Part shown: one piece after another, positions 40,187 through 48,259 of the stretch
How positions within the stretch are numbered: the first letter of the stretch is position 1
How the letters are laid out: each line of letters begins with the position of its first letter
Source: a virus
IMG/VR virus record: IMGVR_UViG_3300030838_000001
Span: 186,001 to 250,000 of that record
Direction: 5' to 3' (one strand)
DNA length: 64,000 nt
Position numbers and translations under genes: made by a program
The notes under the pieces: generated by a model
The model's database searches: none
The model's input: only the letters and a program-made list of their open reading frames with translations
Told to the model about the DNA's origin: nothing

Positions 40187-40372
40187 GAACATCGAAAATA
40201 TAAAAACTGTTCGATTAGCAGTTCGTGACTTATCATCCGAATGTGAAGTGGTGGACAATATAAAGTGGACGGCCGAGCCAAATTGAGTAAGTAGGAAGTT
40301 GCTGTGTTTTAGAGGGATAAGCTAAGTTTTTAACAGACAACGAAAAAAATTATTAAAAACTTTACAAAAAGT

Positions 40373-40403
40373 TTGGTAGTGTCAAAAATAATACATACCT
40401 TTG
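40373..40403 (+). promoter_or_regulatory. Bacteroidota-type promoter
   Basis: TTG 40373-40375, 20-base spacer, TACCTTTG 40396-40403. Confidence 0.8.
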
Positions 40404-40451
40404 TAGAGTTAAAATTAATAAGTAAAACAATAACGTAAAAATTAAAACAAC

Positions 40452-42266
40452 ATGGAAAAAAAATCATTTTGGTCAAGTTTGACTAATTTAGCTAAGGGTG
40501 GAATTATCGTCGTAGCTACAGCATTAATCGTAGGAGTGGTTGCATTTGTATCACCTGGGTTGAGAGTTGCAGTGTCACAGACACTAGAGTTTAAAGCAAT
40601 CAATAGCGACAACTTAAACAACGTAACAGCAGGTGCAAAATTACCTTTACCTTCGGAATCAGTATCTTCAAAATTTGCTGACAAAGGTTTAATCAGAATT
40701 GCAGAATATGCATGGAATGGTAACTCAGCGATGATTGCCGCAAATGGTGGACCTCGTACCACAGAAGGAAGTCTTATGGAAGCTTCGGGTGTAAACCTTG
40801 AAATTGTAAGACAAGATATGGTTGGTGGACTTAGAGATATGCAGTTAAAGTTCATTGAAGAATTGGACAAAGGTGCTACATATCCACAATCAGATAAATC
40901 AGCAGTAGCTGTTAGTATCATGGGTGACGGTGTACCGTTCTATATCACGACAACACAAAAAGCGATTGACGACAAATTCGGTAAAGATAAGTATCACGTA
41001 CAAGTAATTGGTGCATACGGTTTATCTTACGGTGAAGATAAGTTAATCGGGCCTAAAAAATGGAGAGATAACCCACAAACTATGAAAGGTGCTCTTGTAT
41101 CAAGTGTAATTGGTGATGGGGATTGGGTTGTAGCTTGTAACTTTGCTTTCGCAAACAAAATCAAGGTAAATCCTGACCCAACAACTTACGATGCTGAAGC
41201 GTTAAACTTCGTTCCTTCACAAGATGATGATTATATCAACTCTGTTAAAGAATTAATCAAATCACAAAAAAGTGGGTTTAAGATTCCTTTAGACGTGGTT
41301 AAAGATGGTAAACGTACTGGTGAGAAAATCAACAAAGCTATTGATGGTGCTACTACTTGGACTCCTGGGGATAAGTTAGCATTTGACAACTTAGACGGTT
41401 TCACTGACGTTGCTTCAACAAAAGATTTCGTTAACCAAATGGCTACGACTCTTGTAATTGTTAAAGAATGGGCTATCGCTCACGAAAAAGAAGTTGTAGG
41501 TTTGTTAAAATCAACTTATGTTGCCGCTAATCAAATCAAACAATACGACGAATGGGCTGTTAAAGCTTCTGAAGCTGTAGCTAAAACTTATGACTTAGAA
41601 ACTCCAAAATATTGGTATGACTTATTTAAAGGTCAAAAAGGTTCTAAAGGTGGTGTTGATTTCAATGTAGGTGGTACAAGAGTATTCAACTATGCTGATG
41701 CTGTTCAATACTACGGTATTACTGACGGAAAAAACAGATACGAAGCAGTTTATAACCAAGTATCTAGCTATTTAACTGACTTGAACCCAATGGGATTCAA
41801 TGAAAGTAATAAAGATGGTGTTGTAAAATACGAAGATGCAGTTAACTTGTACTTCTTGAAAAGCATTACAAATATCGATGCAGGTAAGATTGAGAAAATC
41901 TCTTATACAGCTGAGAAAACTAATGTATTGGCAAGTGGACAATGGAATATCAATTTCCAAACTGGTAGCTCAAATATCGCAGGTTCTGACAAGGATTTAG
42001 AGACAATCTATAACTTACTTGTTCAATCTGAAGAGTCTAAATTGAAAATCGTAGGATTTACTGATAATGTTGGTAACTCTGAAAGCAACGTAGCCTTGTC
42101 TAAAGGTCGTGCTAACTCAGTAGTTCAATACTTAACAAATAGAGGTATCGATTCTGAAAGATTCCAATTGGTTGACGGTAAAGGTGATGCAAATCCAGTA
42201 GCTGACAACTCAACTGCACAAGGAAAAGCCAAAAATAGACGTGTGGAAATCACTCTATTAAACTAA
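40452..42266 (+). CDS. Membrane-anchored solute-binding protein fused to OmpA peptidoglycan-binding domain
   Basis: 604 aa. An uncleaved TM anchor (about residues 15-35) is followed by a periplasmic binding-protein region of the NrtA/SsuA/TauA sort (GGLRDMQLKFIEELDKGA, WVVACNFAFANKIK) and an OmpA C-terminal domain (about 495-604) with INFQTGSSNI, GFTDNVGNSESNVALSKGRA and the end NRRVEITLLN. It would hold a ligand-binding module between inner membrane and cell wall. Permease and ATPase follow. Ligand unknown. Confidence 0.85.
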   Translation: MEKKSFWSSLTNLAKGGIIVVATALIVGVVAFVSPGLRVAVSQTLEFKAINSDNLNNVTAGAKLPLPSESVSSKFADKGLIRIAEYAWNGNSAMIAANGGPRTTEGSLMEASGVNLEIVRQDMVGGLRDMQLKFIEELDKGATYPQSDKSAVAVSIMGDGVPFYITTTQKAIDDKFGKDKYHVQVIGAYGLSYGEDKLIGPKKWRDNPQTMKGALVSSVIGDGDWVVACNFAFANKIKVNPDPTTYDAEALNFVPSQDDDYINSVKELIKSQKSGFKIPLDVVKDGKRTGEKINKAIDGATTWTPGDKLAFDNLDGFTDVASTKDFVNQMATTLVIVKEWAIAHEKEVVGLLKSTYVAANQIKQYDEWAVKASEAVAKTYDLETPKYWYDLFKGQKGSKGGVDFNVGGTRVFNYADAVQYYGITDGKNRYEAVYNQVSSYLTDLNPMGFNESNKDGVVKYEDAVNLYFLKSITNIDAGKIEKISYTAEKTNVLASGQWNINFQTGSSNIAGSDKDLETIYNLLVQSEESKLKIVGFTDNVGNSESNVALSKGRANSVVQYLTNRGIDSERFQLVDGKGDANPVADNSTAQGKAKNRRVEITLLN

Positions 42267-42268
42267 TA

Positions 42269-42298
42269 CGTTCTCTTCTTCAGAACGTCTCAATTTTT
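42269..42298 (+). terminator. Terminator
   Basis: ACGTTCT/AGAACGT hairpin with a weak T-run just after the OmpA-fusion gene. Confidence 0.6.
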
Positions 42299-42306
42299 AA
42301 AGTTAA

Positions 42307-42335
42307 AAACCCTAGAGAAATCTAGGGTTTTTTTA
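42307..42335 (+). terminator. Rho-independent terminator
   Basis: AACCCTAGA-GAAA-TCTAGGGTT followed by Ts; second terminator in tandem. Confidence 0.88.
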
Positions 42336-42345
42336 TTAAAAATAC

Positions 42346-42376
42346 TTGCATATATGAAATAAGTTTCATACCTTTG
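42346..42376 (+). promoter_or_regulatory. Bacteroidota-type promoter
   Basis: TTG 42346-42348, 20-base spacer, TACCTTTG 42369-42376. Confidence 0.8.
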
Positions 42377-42414
42377 TAAGGTAATAAGAATAACACAAAA
42401 TTAAATACAATAAA

Positions 42415-42777
42415 ATGGAAGTAGTCGGAAAGATTAAAGAAGTAAATGCAGAACAACAAGTTAGTGCCGCATTTAAAAAAAGAGAATTAGTTGTTACAAC
42501 TGATGAGCAATATCCTCAACACATTTTGATTGAGTTCAATCAAGATAAATGCGATTTGTTAAGCTCATACAAAAAAGGTGAAGCTGTTAAGGTTTCTATC
42601 AACTTAAGAGGAAGAGAATGGGTTAACCCACAAGGTGAAACTCGTTATTTCAACTCAATCCAAGGATGGAGAATTGAAAGAGTAGGTTCTGAAACACCTG
42701 CAACGCCTCAAGCAACTCCTGCTCAAGCATTTGAACCAGCTGTTAGCGGTGATGAGCCTGATGATTTGCCTTTCTAA
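42415..42777 (+). CDS. SSB-like OB-fold protein (DUF3127)
   Basis: 120 aa. VVGKIKEVNAEQQVSAAFKK and KKGEAVKVSINLRGREW are the OB-fold strands of DUF3127, a Bacteroidota family. A flexible linker ends DEPDDLPF, like the protein-binding tip of SSB (DDDIPF). It probably binds single-stranded nucleic acid. Its place among transporter genes may be coincidental. Confidence 0.8.
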   Translation: MEVVGKIKEVNAEQQVSAAFKKRELVVTTDEQYPQHILIEFNQDKCDLLSSYKKGEAVKVSINLRGREWVNPQGETRYFNSIQGWRIERVGSETPATPQATPAQAFEPAVSGDEPDDLPF

Positions 42778-42858
42778 TCATCGAAACAATGGATAATCAT
42801 CGGTAACTCGATTGGTTATCCACAAGAATACAAAGTAAAAACCATTAAAAATTAAAAA

Positions 42859-43632
42859 ATGAAAAAATTCTTTAAACCTTTCGAAGGTATTAGCGATACA
42901 AACCGAAGCTCAATAATTGGTGGTTGGTTAGTATGTTTACTCTTATTTTGGGTTGCTTGCGCAAGCATTGGTACAACTCACTTATTTCCAACACCTTCAC
43001 AAGTAGGTAATGGATTTGTTAGCCTTTGGAAAGATGGACTTATTGTTCATATTGGAAGCTCTATTTGGTTATGTGCCAAGGCAGTTTTCTTTTCAGTAGC
43101 AATTGCATTAGCTTTTGCATATTCTTCAACAATTTCAGCTTTTAAGCCAATTGCTTTATTCGTATCTAAGCTTAGATTCTTACCTTTAACAGGTATCGCT
43201 TTCTACTTATCATTACTATTTAATGATGCTAGAAACTTACAAGTTGCTGTATTGGTTGTTTTCATGACAACATTCTTAACAACAAGTCTTATGCAGATGA
43301 TTAAGGATATCGCACCTGAAGAGTTTGACCACGCAAGAACGCTTGGTTGTTCAAGATGGGAAATGCTTTGGGAAGTTGTAATAAAGGGTCGTATTGACTA
43401 TGTTTTTGAGTTGGTTAGACAAAACTTAGCTATCGTATGGATGATGCTTGTAACAGTTGAATCTATCCTTGTAGCGGCTGGTGGTCTTGGTTTCCTTATC
43501 AAGAATAACGATAAATTGGGTGATGCAGGTAAGGTTATTGCATTACAAATCATAATCGTTCTTGTAGGATTACTTTTAGACTTCGTTATCACTAAGATAC
43601 GTAAAACAGTCTTCCGTTACTCAAACTACTAA
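42859..43632 (+). CDS. ABC importer permease (SsuC/TauC-like)
   Basis: 257 aa with about six membrane spans. The EAA loop EEFDHARTLGCSRWEMLWEV is the cytoplasmic coupling helix of binding-protein-dependent permeases, followed by VESILVAAGGLGFLI. It pairs with the ATPase at 43727 and the OmpA-fused binding protein. Overlaps the next small ORF (TAATG). Confidence 0.87.
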   Translation: MKKFFKPFEGISDTNRSSIIGGWLVCLLLFWVACASIGTTHLFPTPSQVGNGFVSLWKDGLIVHIGSSIWLCAKAVFFSVAIALAFAYSSTISAFKPIALFVSKLRFLPLTGIAFYLSLLFNDARNLQVAVLVVFMTTFLTTSLMQMIKDIAPEEFDHARTLGCSRWEMLWEVVIKGRIDYVFELVRQNLAIVWMMLVTVESILVAAGGLGFLIKNNDKLGDAGKVIALQIIIVLVGLLLDFVITKIRKTVFRYSNY

Positions 43633-43730
43633 TGAGTTATTTTATCTCATTCATTTCAGGTATGTTCGGGTATATTATCGGAGCTTATTTGATGGATATT
43701 TTTTTAAAACGTAAAAACAAAAACAAATGA
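43632..43730 (+). CDS. 32-aa membrane peptide inside the ABC operon
   Basis: TAATG overlap upstream and ATGA overlap downstream, so it is coupled to both permease and ATPase. One span (ISFISGMFGYIIGAYLM) and a basic tail. May be a small regulatory subunit; function unknown. Confidence 0.6.
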   Translation: MSYFISFISGMFGYIIGAYLMDIFLKRKNKNK

Positions 43731-44551
43731 AACAATATAGTCAAGAAGAAGTAATTCTTAACCTTTCAGACGTAAGTCTTGGATATGGTGGAAAACCAAT
43801 CCTTAAACACGTTAATCTTACTGAGTTTAACGTCACTAGAGAAGGTCATGATTCAACAGGACAAATCATTGCATTTATCGGTCGTTCAGGTAGAGGTAAA
43901 TCAACACTTTTTAAAGGTCTTACTGGTCTATTACAACCAATTGAAGGACAAATCCTTATTACAAACGCAAACACAGAAGACAAAGATGATGCAAAGATTC
44001 TTTCTGAAGGTGATGTTGGATTTGTAGACCAAAAATACACGCTTTTTAGACACAAAACCATCACGGAAATCTGTCAATATGCATTAAGAAAATCTAACGC
44101 TCCAAAGGCAGAAAAAGATGCTCTAATCACCGATTACTTAACTCAATGGGGTCTATTAGAACACAAGAACAAATACTCTTGTGAGTTATCAGGTGGACAG
44201 AGACAAAGAACTGCTATCATTGAGCAAATGCTTACATCTAAGCACTTTATGATTCTTGATGAACCATTCTCAGGACTTGACGTTGGAAACATCGAAAAGG
44301 TAAAAGAGAATTTCCAAAGAATTAGTGATGCAGATGAATTGAATACAATTATTTTCTCTACTCACGATATCCGTTTAGCAGTTGAATTAGCTGACAGTAT
44401 CTACATCATTGGTTTCCCTGAAGGTGAAACCGAGTTTAGTACAGTTGTTGGTCACTATGACTTGAAAAAAATGGGTCTTGCTTGGGAAGAATACGGAAGC
44501 GGTCATGTCGCTCTTGAAAGAGATATCAAAGAACTATTATTGAAATCATAA
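43727..44551 (+). CDS. ABC transporter ATP-binding protein
   Basis: 274 aa. Walker A GRSGRGKST (near residue 50), Q-loop, signature LSGGQRQR (near 155), Walker B FMILDEPFSGLD and H-loop IIFSTHD are all present. The energising subunit of the importer encoded with 40452 and 42859. TAATG overlap with the next gene. Confidence 0.93.
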   Translation: MKQYSQEEVILNLSDVSLGYGGKPILKHVNLTEFNVTREGHDSTGQIIAFIGRSGRGKSTLFKGLTGLLQPIEGQILITNANTEDKDDAKILSEGDVGFVDQKYTLFRHKTITEICQYALRKSNAPKAEKDALITDYLTQWGLLEHKNKYSCELSGGQRQRTAIIEQMLTSKHFMILDEPFSGLDVGNIEKVKENFQRISDADELNTIIFSTHDIRLAVELADSIYIIGFPEGETEFSTVVGHYDLKKMGLAWEEYGSGHVALERDIKELLLKS

Positions 44552-44931
44552 TGGCTGAACAAGTAAATTTTTGGAAATCAGAGGATGGAAGTCTTCATAA
44601 GACTGAAGCCGAAGCAGTAGAAGCAGATATCGCACATTTAGGTGGTGATGGTGAATTCTATAATTTGATAGTTGAAAAGCTTGAGAAGTGTAATGAATCA
44701 ATTAGTTTCAGACATGATGCGATTCCACCAAGAATTGCGTATCGTTTGATGTATTCAGGCTATATTGGTCAATTATATACATGGCACAGCAACGCTGATT
44801 CAGCTGACCAATATCAAATCATATTCTATAAGAAAGGTGTAAAACCAACAACTCAATTGAATATGGTGATTCAACATGAAAAAACTGAAAAGTATAAACA
44901 CTTTAAAGAGTTATATGCTAATAGTCAGTGA
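44551..44931 (+). CDS. Hypothetical protein, 126 aa
   Basis: Coupled to the ABC ATPase stop. FWKSEDGSLHKTEAEAVEAD recalls short cargo-type phage proteins; no motif. Probably last gene of the ABC transcript. Confidence 0.65.
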   Translation: MAEQVNFWKSEDGSLHKTEAEAVEADIAHLGGDGEFYNLIVEKLEKCNESISFRHDAIPPRIAYRLMYSGYIGQLYTWHSNADSADQYQIIFYKKGVKPTTQLNMVIQHEKTEKYKHFKELYANSQ

Positions 44932-45280
44932 TAGAGCCATTTGGTTCTTTGAGTTGATACTTGGTAAAGGAATAAGGGGCCTAGCATTTTGGCCCTTTAT
45001 CTTTGTACCATCGACAACAGTCGTTGATGAGGTTCTGCTAAATCACGAACGTATTCATTTAAAGCAACAACTCGAAATGCTGATTATACCGTTTTATATA
45101 TGGTATTTGATTGCATTAAGGCGAAAGGGTTATATGGGTATTAGCTTTGAAAAAGAAGCATACGCCAATGAGAGAGACTTAGGTTATTTAACCAAAAGAA
45201 AGAATTATTCATTTTTAAAATATCAAAATGAAAATAGAAATAAACAAAATAAAAACAGTACCAAAGGGTTTAGGTTTTAA
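44915..45280 (+). CDS. Membrane protein with HExxH-type motif, 121 aa
   Basis: LLNHERIHLKQQLEMLIIPF contains His-Glu-x-x-His followed by a membrane segment, and a distal FEKEAYANERDLGYL could supply the third zinc ligand. It may be a small integral-membrane metallopeptidase. Start at 44915 (overlap 17) or 44876. Overlaps the ArgRS start. Confidence 0.6.
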   Translation: MLIVSDRAIWFFELILGKGIRGLAFWPFIFVPSTTVVDEVLLNHERIHLKQQLEMLIIPFYIWYLIALRRKGYMGISFEKEAYANERDLGYLTKRKNYSFLKYQNENRNKQNKNSTKGFRF

Positions 45281-46403
45281 TTTCTGCGTTTACGGTGAAC
45301 CATCTGAAGAAATTCAAAAATGGTGTAAGTATTGGGATTTTAAAACAGAACCATCAGGTCCATATACCAATATTATCCTTACAGATGATGTTGACATTAA
45401 AAATATCTTTGTTGGTCCTAAGAAATACCATTATATTGATGGTTTTAGCCCAAATCTTAACAAGAACCTACATGTAGGTCACTTATCAAATCTTGTATTA
45501 GCAAATGCGTTCCAACACTTGGGTCTTGGAGATGAATTTATCTCGATATTTGGTGATACGCTAAATGGTGAGGTTACCAAAGATGAGGCTTATTACAATT
45601 TCCTTAAAATGACCAAGTTTTTTGGTTATAAGGTTGATAAAGAGTATTTTGCTTCTGAAATGAAGCTTGATGAAAAGCTTTTAAAAGACGGCCAAGGTGA
45701 CTATGAAGGTTCAAAGGTATTTGACTTAGAAGATGAACAAATCGTAGGTATTAAATCCAGCGGAGCAACAACATACTTCTATCAAGACGTAGCACTAGCT
45801 AATGAATTGAGTGCTTCTACCTTGTATCTAACTGGCTTGGAGCAAGAAAATCATTTTAATTCGCTTAAGAAGTTATTTCCAAATAACAATCATATCGGTC
45901 TTGGACTTGTTTATCTTGATGGTAAAAAGATGTCTAGCAGTGAAGGAAATATCATTTATATGAATGAGTTCATTCATGGACTTATGGAAAAGTTTAATCA
46001 TGATGCTGGTGTTGTAGCTAATATTATTATTGGACAAATCCTTAAATCTGAGCCAAAGTCAAAGAAAACAATTGATTCTAGTCTTATAGATAATCCAAGA
46101 TTATCATTAGGATTATACTTGAGCTACACGTTAGCACATGTTAAGAGTTGTGGTGTCACAACCAAGCAGATTTATAAGTATCAATCTAAAAAGTTACAAT
46201 TTGCTGAATTAAGAGCTAAAACAAACTTATCACCAAATGTCTTATTTGATGAATTGGTGAGCCATTGTAAACATATCAACGCTTTATATGAGACTCATTA
46301 TATCAAGGGGAATGAAGAGAACATTGAGTTGTTTTCTAATTTGATTTCTGACTTGGAGTTGGGTATGTTGAGAGTGGGTATGTATTCAGTAGAAAAAGTT
46401 TAA
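45228..46403 (+). CDS. argS: Arginyl-tRNA synthetase, shortened
   Basis: 391 aa against about 550-580 in bacteria. FSPNLNKNLHVGHLSNLVLA is the HIGH region, GDEFISIFGDTLNGEV the following conserved strand and KKMSSSEGNIIY the KMSKS loop. A reduced DALR-type helical domain follows (LGLYLSYTLAHVKS). The N-terminal Add1 domain is short. I find no tRNA-Arg in this window, so it should act on host tRNA or on tRNAs elsewhere. Confidence 0.85.
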   Translation: MKIEINKIKTVPKGLGFNFCVYGEPSEEIQKWCKYWDFKTEPSGPYTNIILTDDVDIKNIFVGPKKYHYIDGFSPNLNKNLHVGHLSNLVLANAFQHLGLGDEFISIFGDTLNGEVTKDEAYYNFLKMTKFFGYKVDKEYFASEMKLDEKLLKDGQGDYEGSKVFDLEDEQIVGIKSSGATTYFYQDVALANELSASTLYLTGLEQENHFNSLKKLFPNNNHIGLGLVYLDGKKMSSSEGNIIYMNEFIHGLMEKFNHDAGVVANIIIGQILKSEPKSKKTIDSSLIDNPRLSLGLYLSYTLAHVKSCGVTTKQIYKYQSKKLQFAELRAKTNLSPNVLFDELVSHCKHINALYETHYIKGNEENIELFSNLISDLELGMLRVGMYSVEKV

Positions 46404-46421
46404 AAATATTTCAAAAAAGGC

Positions 46422-46452
46422 TTGTTTTTTAATTAAAAATGATGTACCTTTG
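46422..46452 (+). promoter_or_regulatory. Bacteroidota-type promoter
   Basis: AAAAAAGGCTTG element, TTG 46422-46424, 20-base spacer, TACCTTTG 46445-46452. Confidence 0.8.
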
Positions 46453-46561
46453 CTCTAACGAAACACATTTATTCTTTTAGTTGATATTTATAGTAAAATA
46501 AAATTACAGTTTTAAAGAAAATACAAGATTGTAGTTATACTTAAATACCAAAACATGGATA

Positions 46562-47017
46562 GTGAAGAAAAGAGTGACACGAAAAATGATGGCGACTATC
46601 AGTCTAATGATAGCGACCTTCCTAAACCCTTTTGGGTTCGACATATTGGTTTACAAACTGACAGAGTTGACAAACGATTATTGGACTACAATGTATGTTC
46701 TATATTCATTGGCCTTTCTATCATTTTGCTTAGCTTATCCATTTTTTAGATATGGAAAAAGGCTAATTGGAAATTTACTTATTACACTAGCGTTATTCCT
46801 TAACCCGCTGGGCTACGATATTATCGTTTATGGAATTACACTGTTAACTAAGAGCTATTGGATAACAATGAGTATTATGTATGCTTTGGCTGTCATTTTC
46901 TTTGGATTATTTGTTCACTTGAGTGATATGGATTTGAAAAAGAAACTAAGAGTCAACACAAAGATAATAATTCGAAACATTAAAAACAAACTTAAAAGCT
47001 ATGAACAAGTTCAATAA
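46562..47017 (+). CDS. Four-TM protein made of two tandem repeats
   Basis: 151 aa from GTG at 46562 (ATG at 46586 is an alternative). Residues about 10-60 and 69-117 repeat the same unit: ATFLNPFGFDILVYKLTELT versus ALFLNPLGYDIIVYGITLLT, each with two spans. Internal duplication of a small membrane domain; function unknown. Confidence 0.65.
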   Translation: MKKRVTRKMMATISLMIATFLNPFGFDILVYKLTELTNDYWTTMYVLYSLAFLSFCLAYPFFRYGKRLIGNLLITLALFLNPLGYDIIVYGITLLTKSYWITMSIMYALAVIFFGLFVHLSDMDLKKKLRVNTKIIIRNIKNKLKSYEQVQ

Positions 47018-47420
47018 TTTTTTTAACAAGTTTTTCGGAAAAAAAACCGAACAACCTAAAAAACCGATTAATCAACTACCACAACCTGATGATGCATTTA
47101 TCGAAAGCATTATGGGTTCATTAAAGCTAATGAAGGAGCTGAGTGAAAACAACGGAGACCCAAGTGTTTCTTTAGGACCACCTGACAGAATTGACTATTC
47201 TGAAAGAGATGGATTGTATTTCAGAGACCTTGTATGGATTCAAAATGGTGGTAAAGGAGAAATCCACAGCCAAGAAATGTCAGATGTTCCATTTGACAGA
47301 GAAGAATTAAAGGTAAAAGAAAATAAGCCTGAAACTCTTGAAGACCGTTTAGCTGACGCATTGAAAAATGAAGATTACGAGGCGGCCGCTAGTCTAAGAG
47401 ACGAAATGAATAAAAAGTAA
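47001..47420 (+). CDS. Protein with C-terminal UVR motif, 139 aa
   Basis: The end LEDRLADALKNEDYEAAASL is a UVR motif as in UvrB, UvrC, ClpC and McsA, where it mediates protein contacts. The rest is Pro-rich and polar. Possible adaptor for a host protease or repair complex (inference). Confidence 0.7.
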   Translation: MNKFNNFFNKFFGKKTEQPKKPINQLPQPDDAFIESIMGSLKLMKELSENNGDPSVSLGPPDRIDYSERDGLYFRDLVWIQNGGKGEIHSQEMSDVPFDREELKVKENKPETLEDRLADALKNEDYEAAASLRDEMNKK

Positions 47421-47440
47421 AAAAAAAAGTTAAAATAAAT

Positions 47441-47471
47441 TTGGTAGTTTAAAATAATATTTGTACCTTTG
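47441..47471 (+). promoter_or_regulatory. Bacteroidota-type promoter
   Basis: TTG 47441-47443, 20-base spacer, TACCTTTG 47464-47471. Confidence 0.8.
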
Positions 47472-47503
47472 TAATGTAAAAATATTAACAAATAAATTAA
47501 ACT

Positions 47504-47911
47504 ATGAAAAAATTTTTATTAATTGGATTATTCTTAATCTTTAGTTTACCTTCGTTTTCACAGGCATTAGCAAATGGCTATTACTACAAATCGGATATCA
47601 AAGTATATTCAAGTGGTACATCAAACACTTATACATATCACTTCTATGTGAATGCAAGTGGTGAGATTAGACAAATTGATTTTGCTAAAAACCAATACAT
47701 GTCATTCAAGACATATGGTACTGTATCTAACGCTCAATCAAGTGCTTATACTTGGGCCAATGATGGTGGTATTTGGTCAGAAACACAAACATTTGTGTTT
47801 ACCAAAGACAAATCAACTGGTGACCTTAGTGTCTTCTTGATGAGAGTAGTACAAAATGAGGGTCAAGACCCTTGGCAAAGCTACGGTGTTGGAGTTGTTG
47901 AAAAACTCTGA
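47504..47911 (+). CDS. Exported protein, 135 aa
   Basis: Signal peptide MKKFLLIGLFLIFSLPSFSQ; mature part is beta-rich with many Tyr/Ser (YYKSDIKVYSSGTSNTYTYH). Periplasmic or surface location; function unknown. Confidence 0.7.
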   Translation: MKKFLLIGLFLIFSLPSFSQALANGYYYKSDIKVYSSGTSNTYTYHFYVNASGEIRQIDFAKNQYMSFKTYGTVSNAQSSAYTWANDGGIWSETQTFVFTKDKSTGDLSVFLMRVVQNEGQDPWQSYGVGVVEKL

Positions 47912-47974
47912 GGGAGCTTAGTATTAAGAAAAATATAGTTGGTTATCAATTCTTACTTAGTAGAATTGAAACAA

Positions 47975-48191
47975 GGGGAATCGTTGTAAGGTAAGCATGT
48001 ACTGTGGAGAACGGTATGCAATCAAGACGAGTATCAATAATAGGTGAGGATGGTGTACAACAGAGCCATTAACGATTGATACTGGTGGAGATAGTTCAGA
48101 AGATACCTAAGAAATCACTGGTTAGCGCAATCAGAATGAACTAAGGGATGATATGGGTGAAAGCTTGGGGGTTCGAGTCCTTCATTCCCTA
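47975..48191 (+). tRNA. tRNA-like gene with a ~140-base internal insertion
   Basis: GGGGAAT pairs ATTCCCT over seven bases (G1-U72); T-arm GGGGG-TTCGAGT-CCTTC is present; a possible GGA loop sits on stem GTACT/GGTAT near 48000. Between it and the T-arm lies a long domain with AGTATCAA/TTGATACT. Perhaps tRNA-Ser(GGA) with a hugely expanded variable region. Confidence 0.45.
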
Positions 48192-48225
48192 CTAGAAAAA
48201 AAATAAAAAATAATTGGTAAAACAC

Positions 48226-48256
48226 TTGACTTGTAAAGAAAATTGTCGTACCTTTG
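48226..48256 (+). promoter_or_regulatory. Bacteroidota-type promoter for non-coding RNA
   Basis: ACTTGACTT element, TTG 48226-48228, 20-base spacer, TACCTTTG 48249-48256; no CDS follows for more than 1 kb. Confidence 0.8.
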
Positions 48257-48259
48257 TAG

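Noticed and set aside
40442-40921. Minus-strand ORF of 159 codons opposite the OmpA-fusion gene
   Set aside because: Shadow of strong + strand coding sequence with full domain evidence.
46555-46749. 64-codon ORF starting with ATG at 46555
   Set aside because: Overlaps the four-TM gene in another frame; the latter has an internal repeat and membrane pattern that demonstrate coding.
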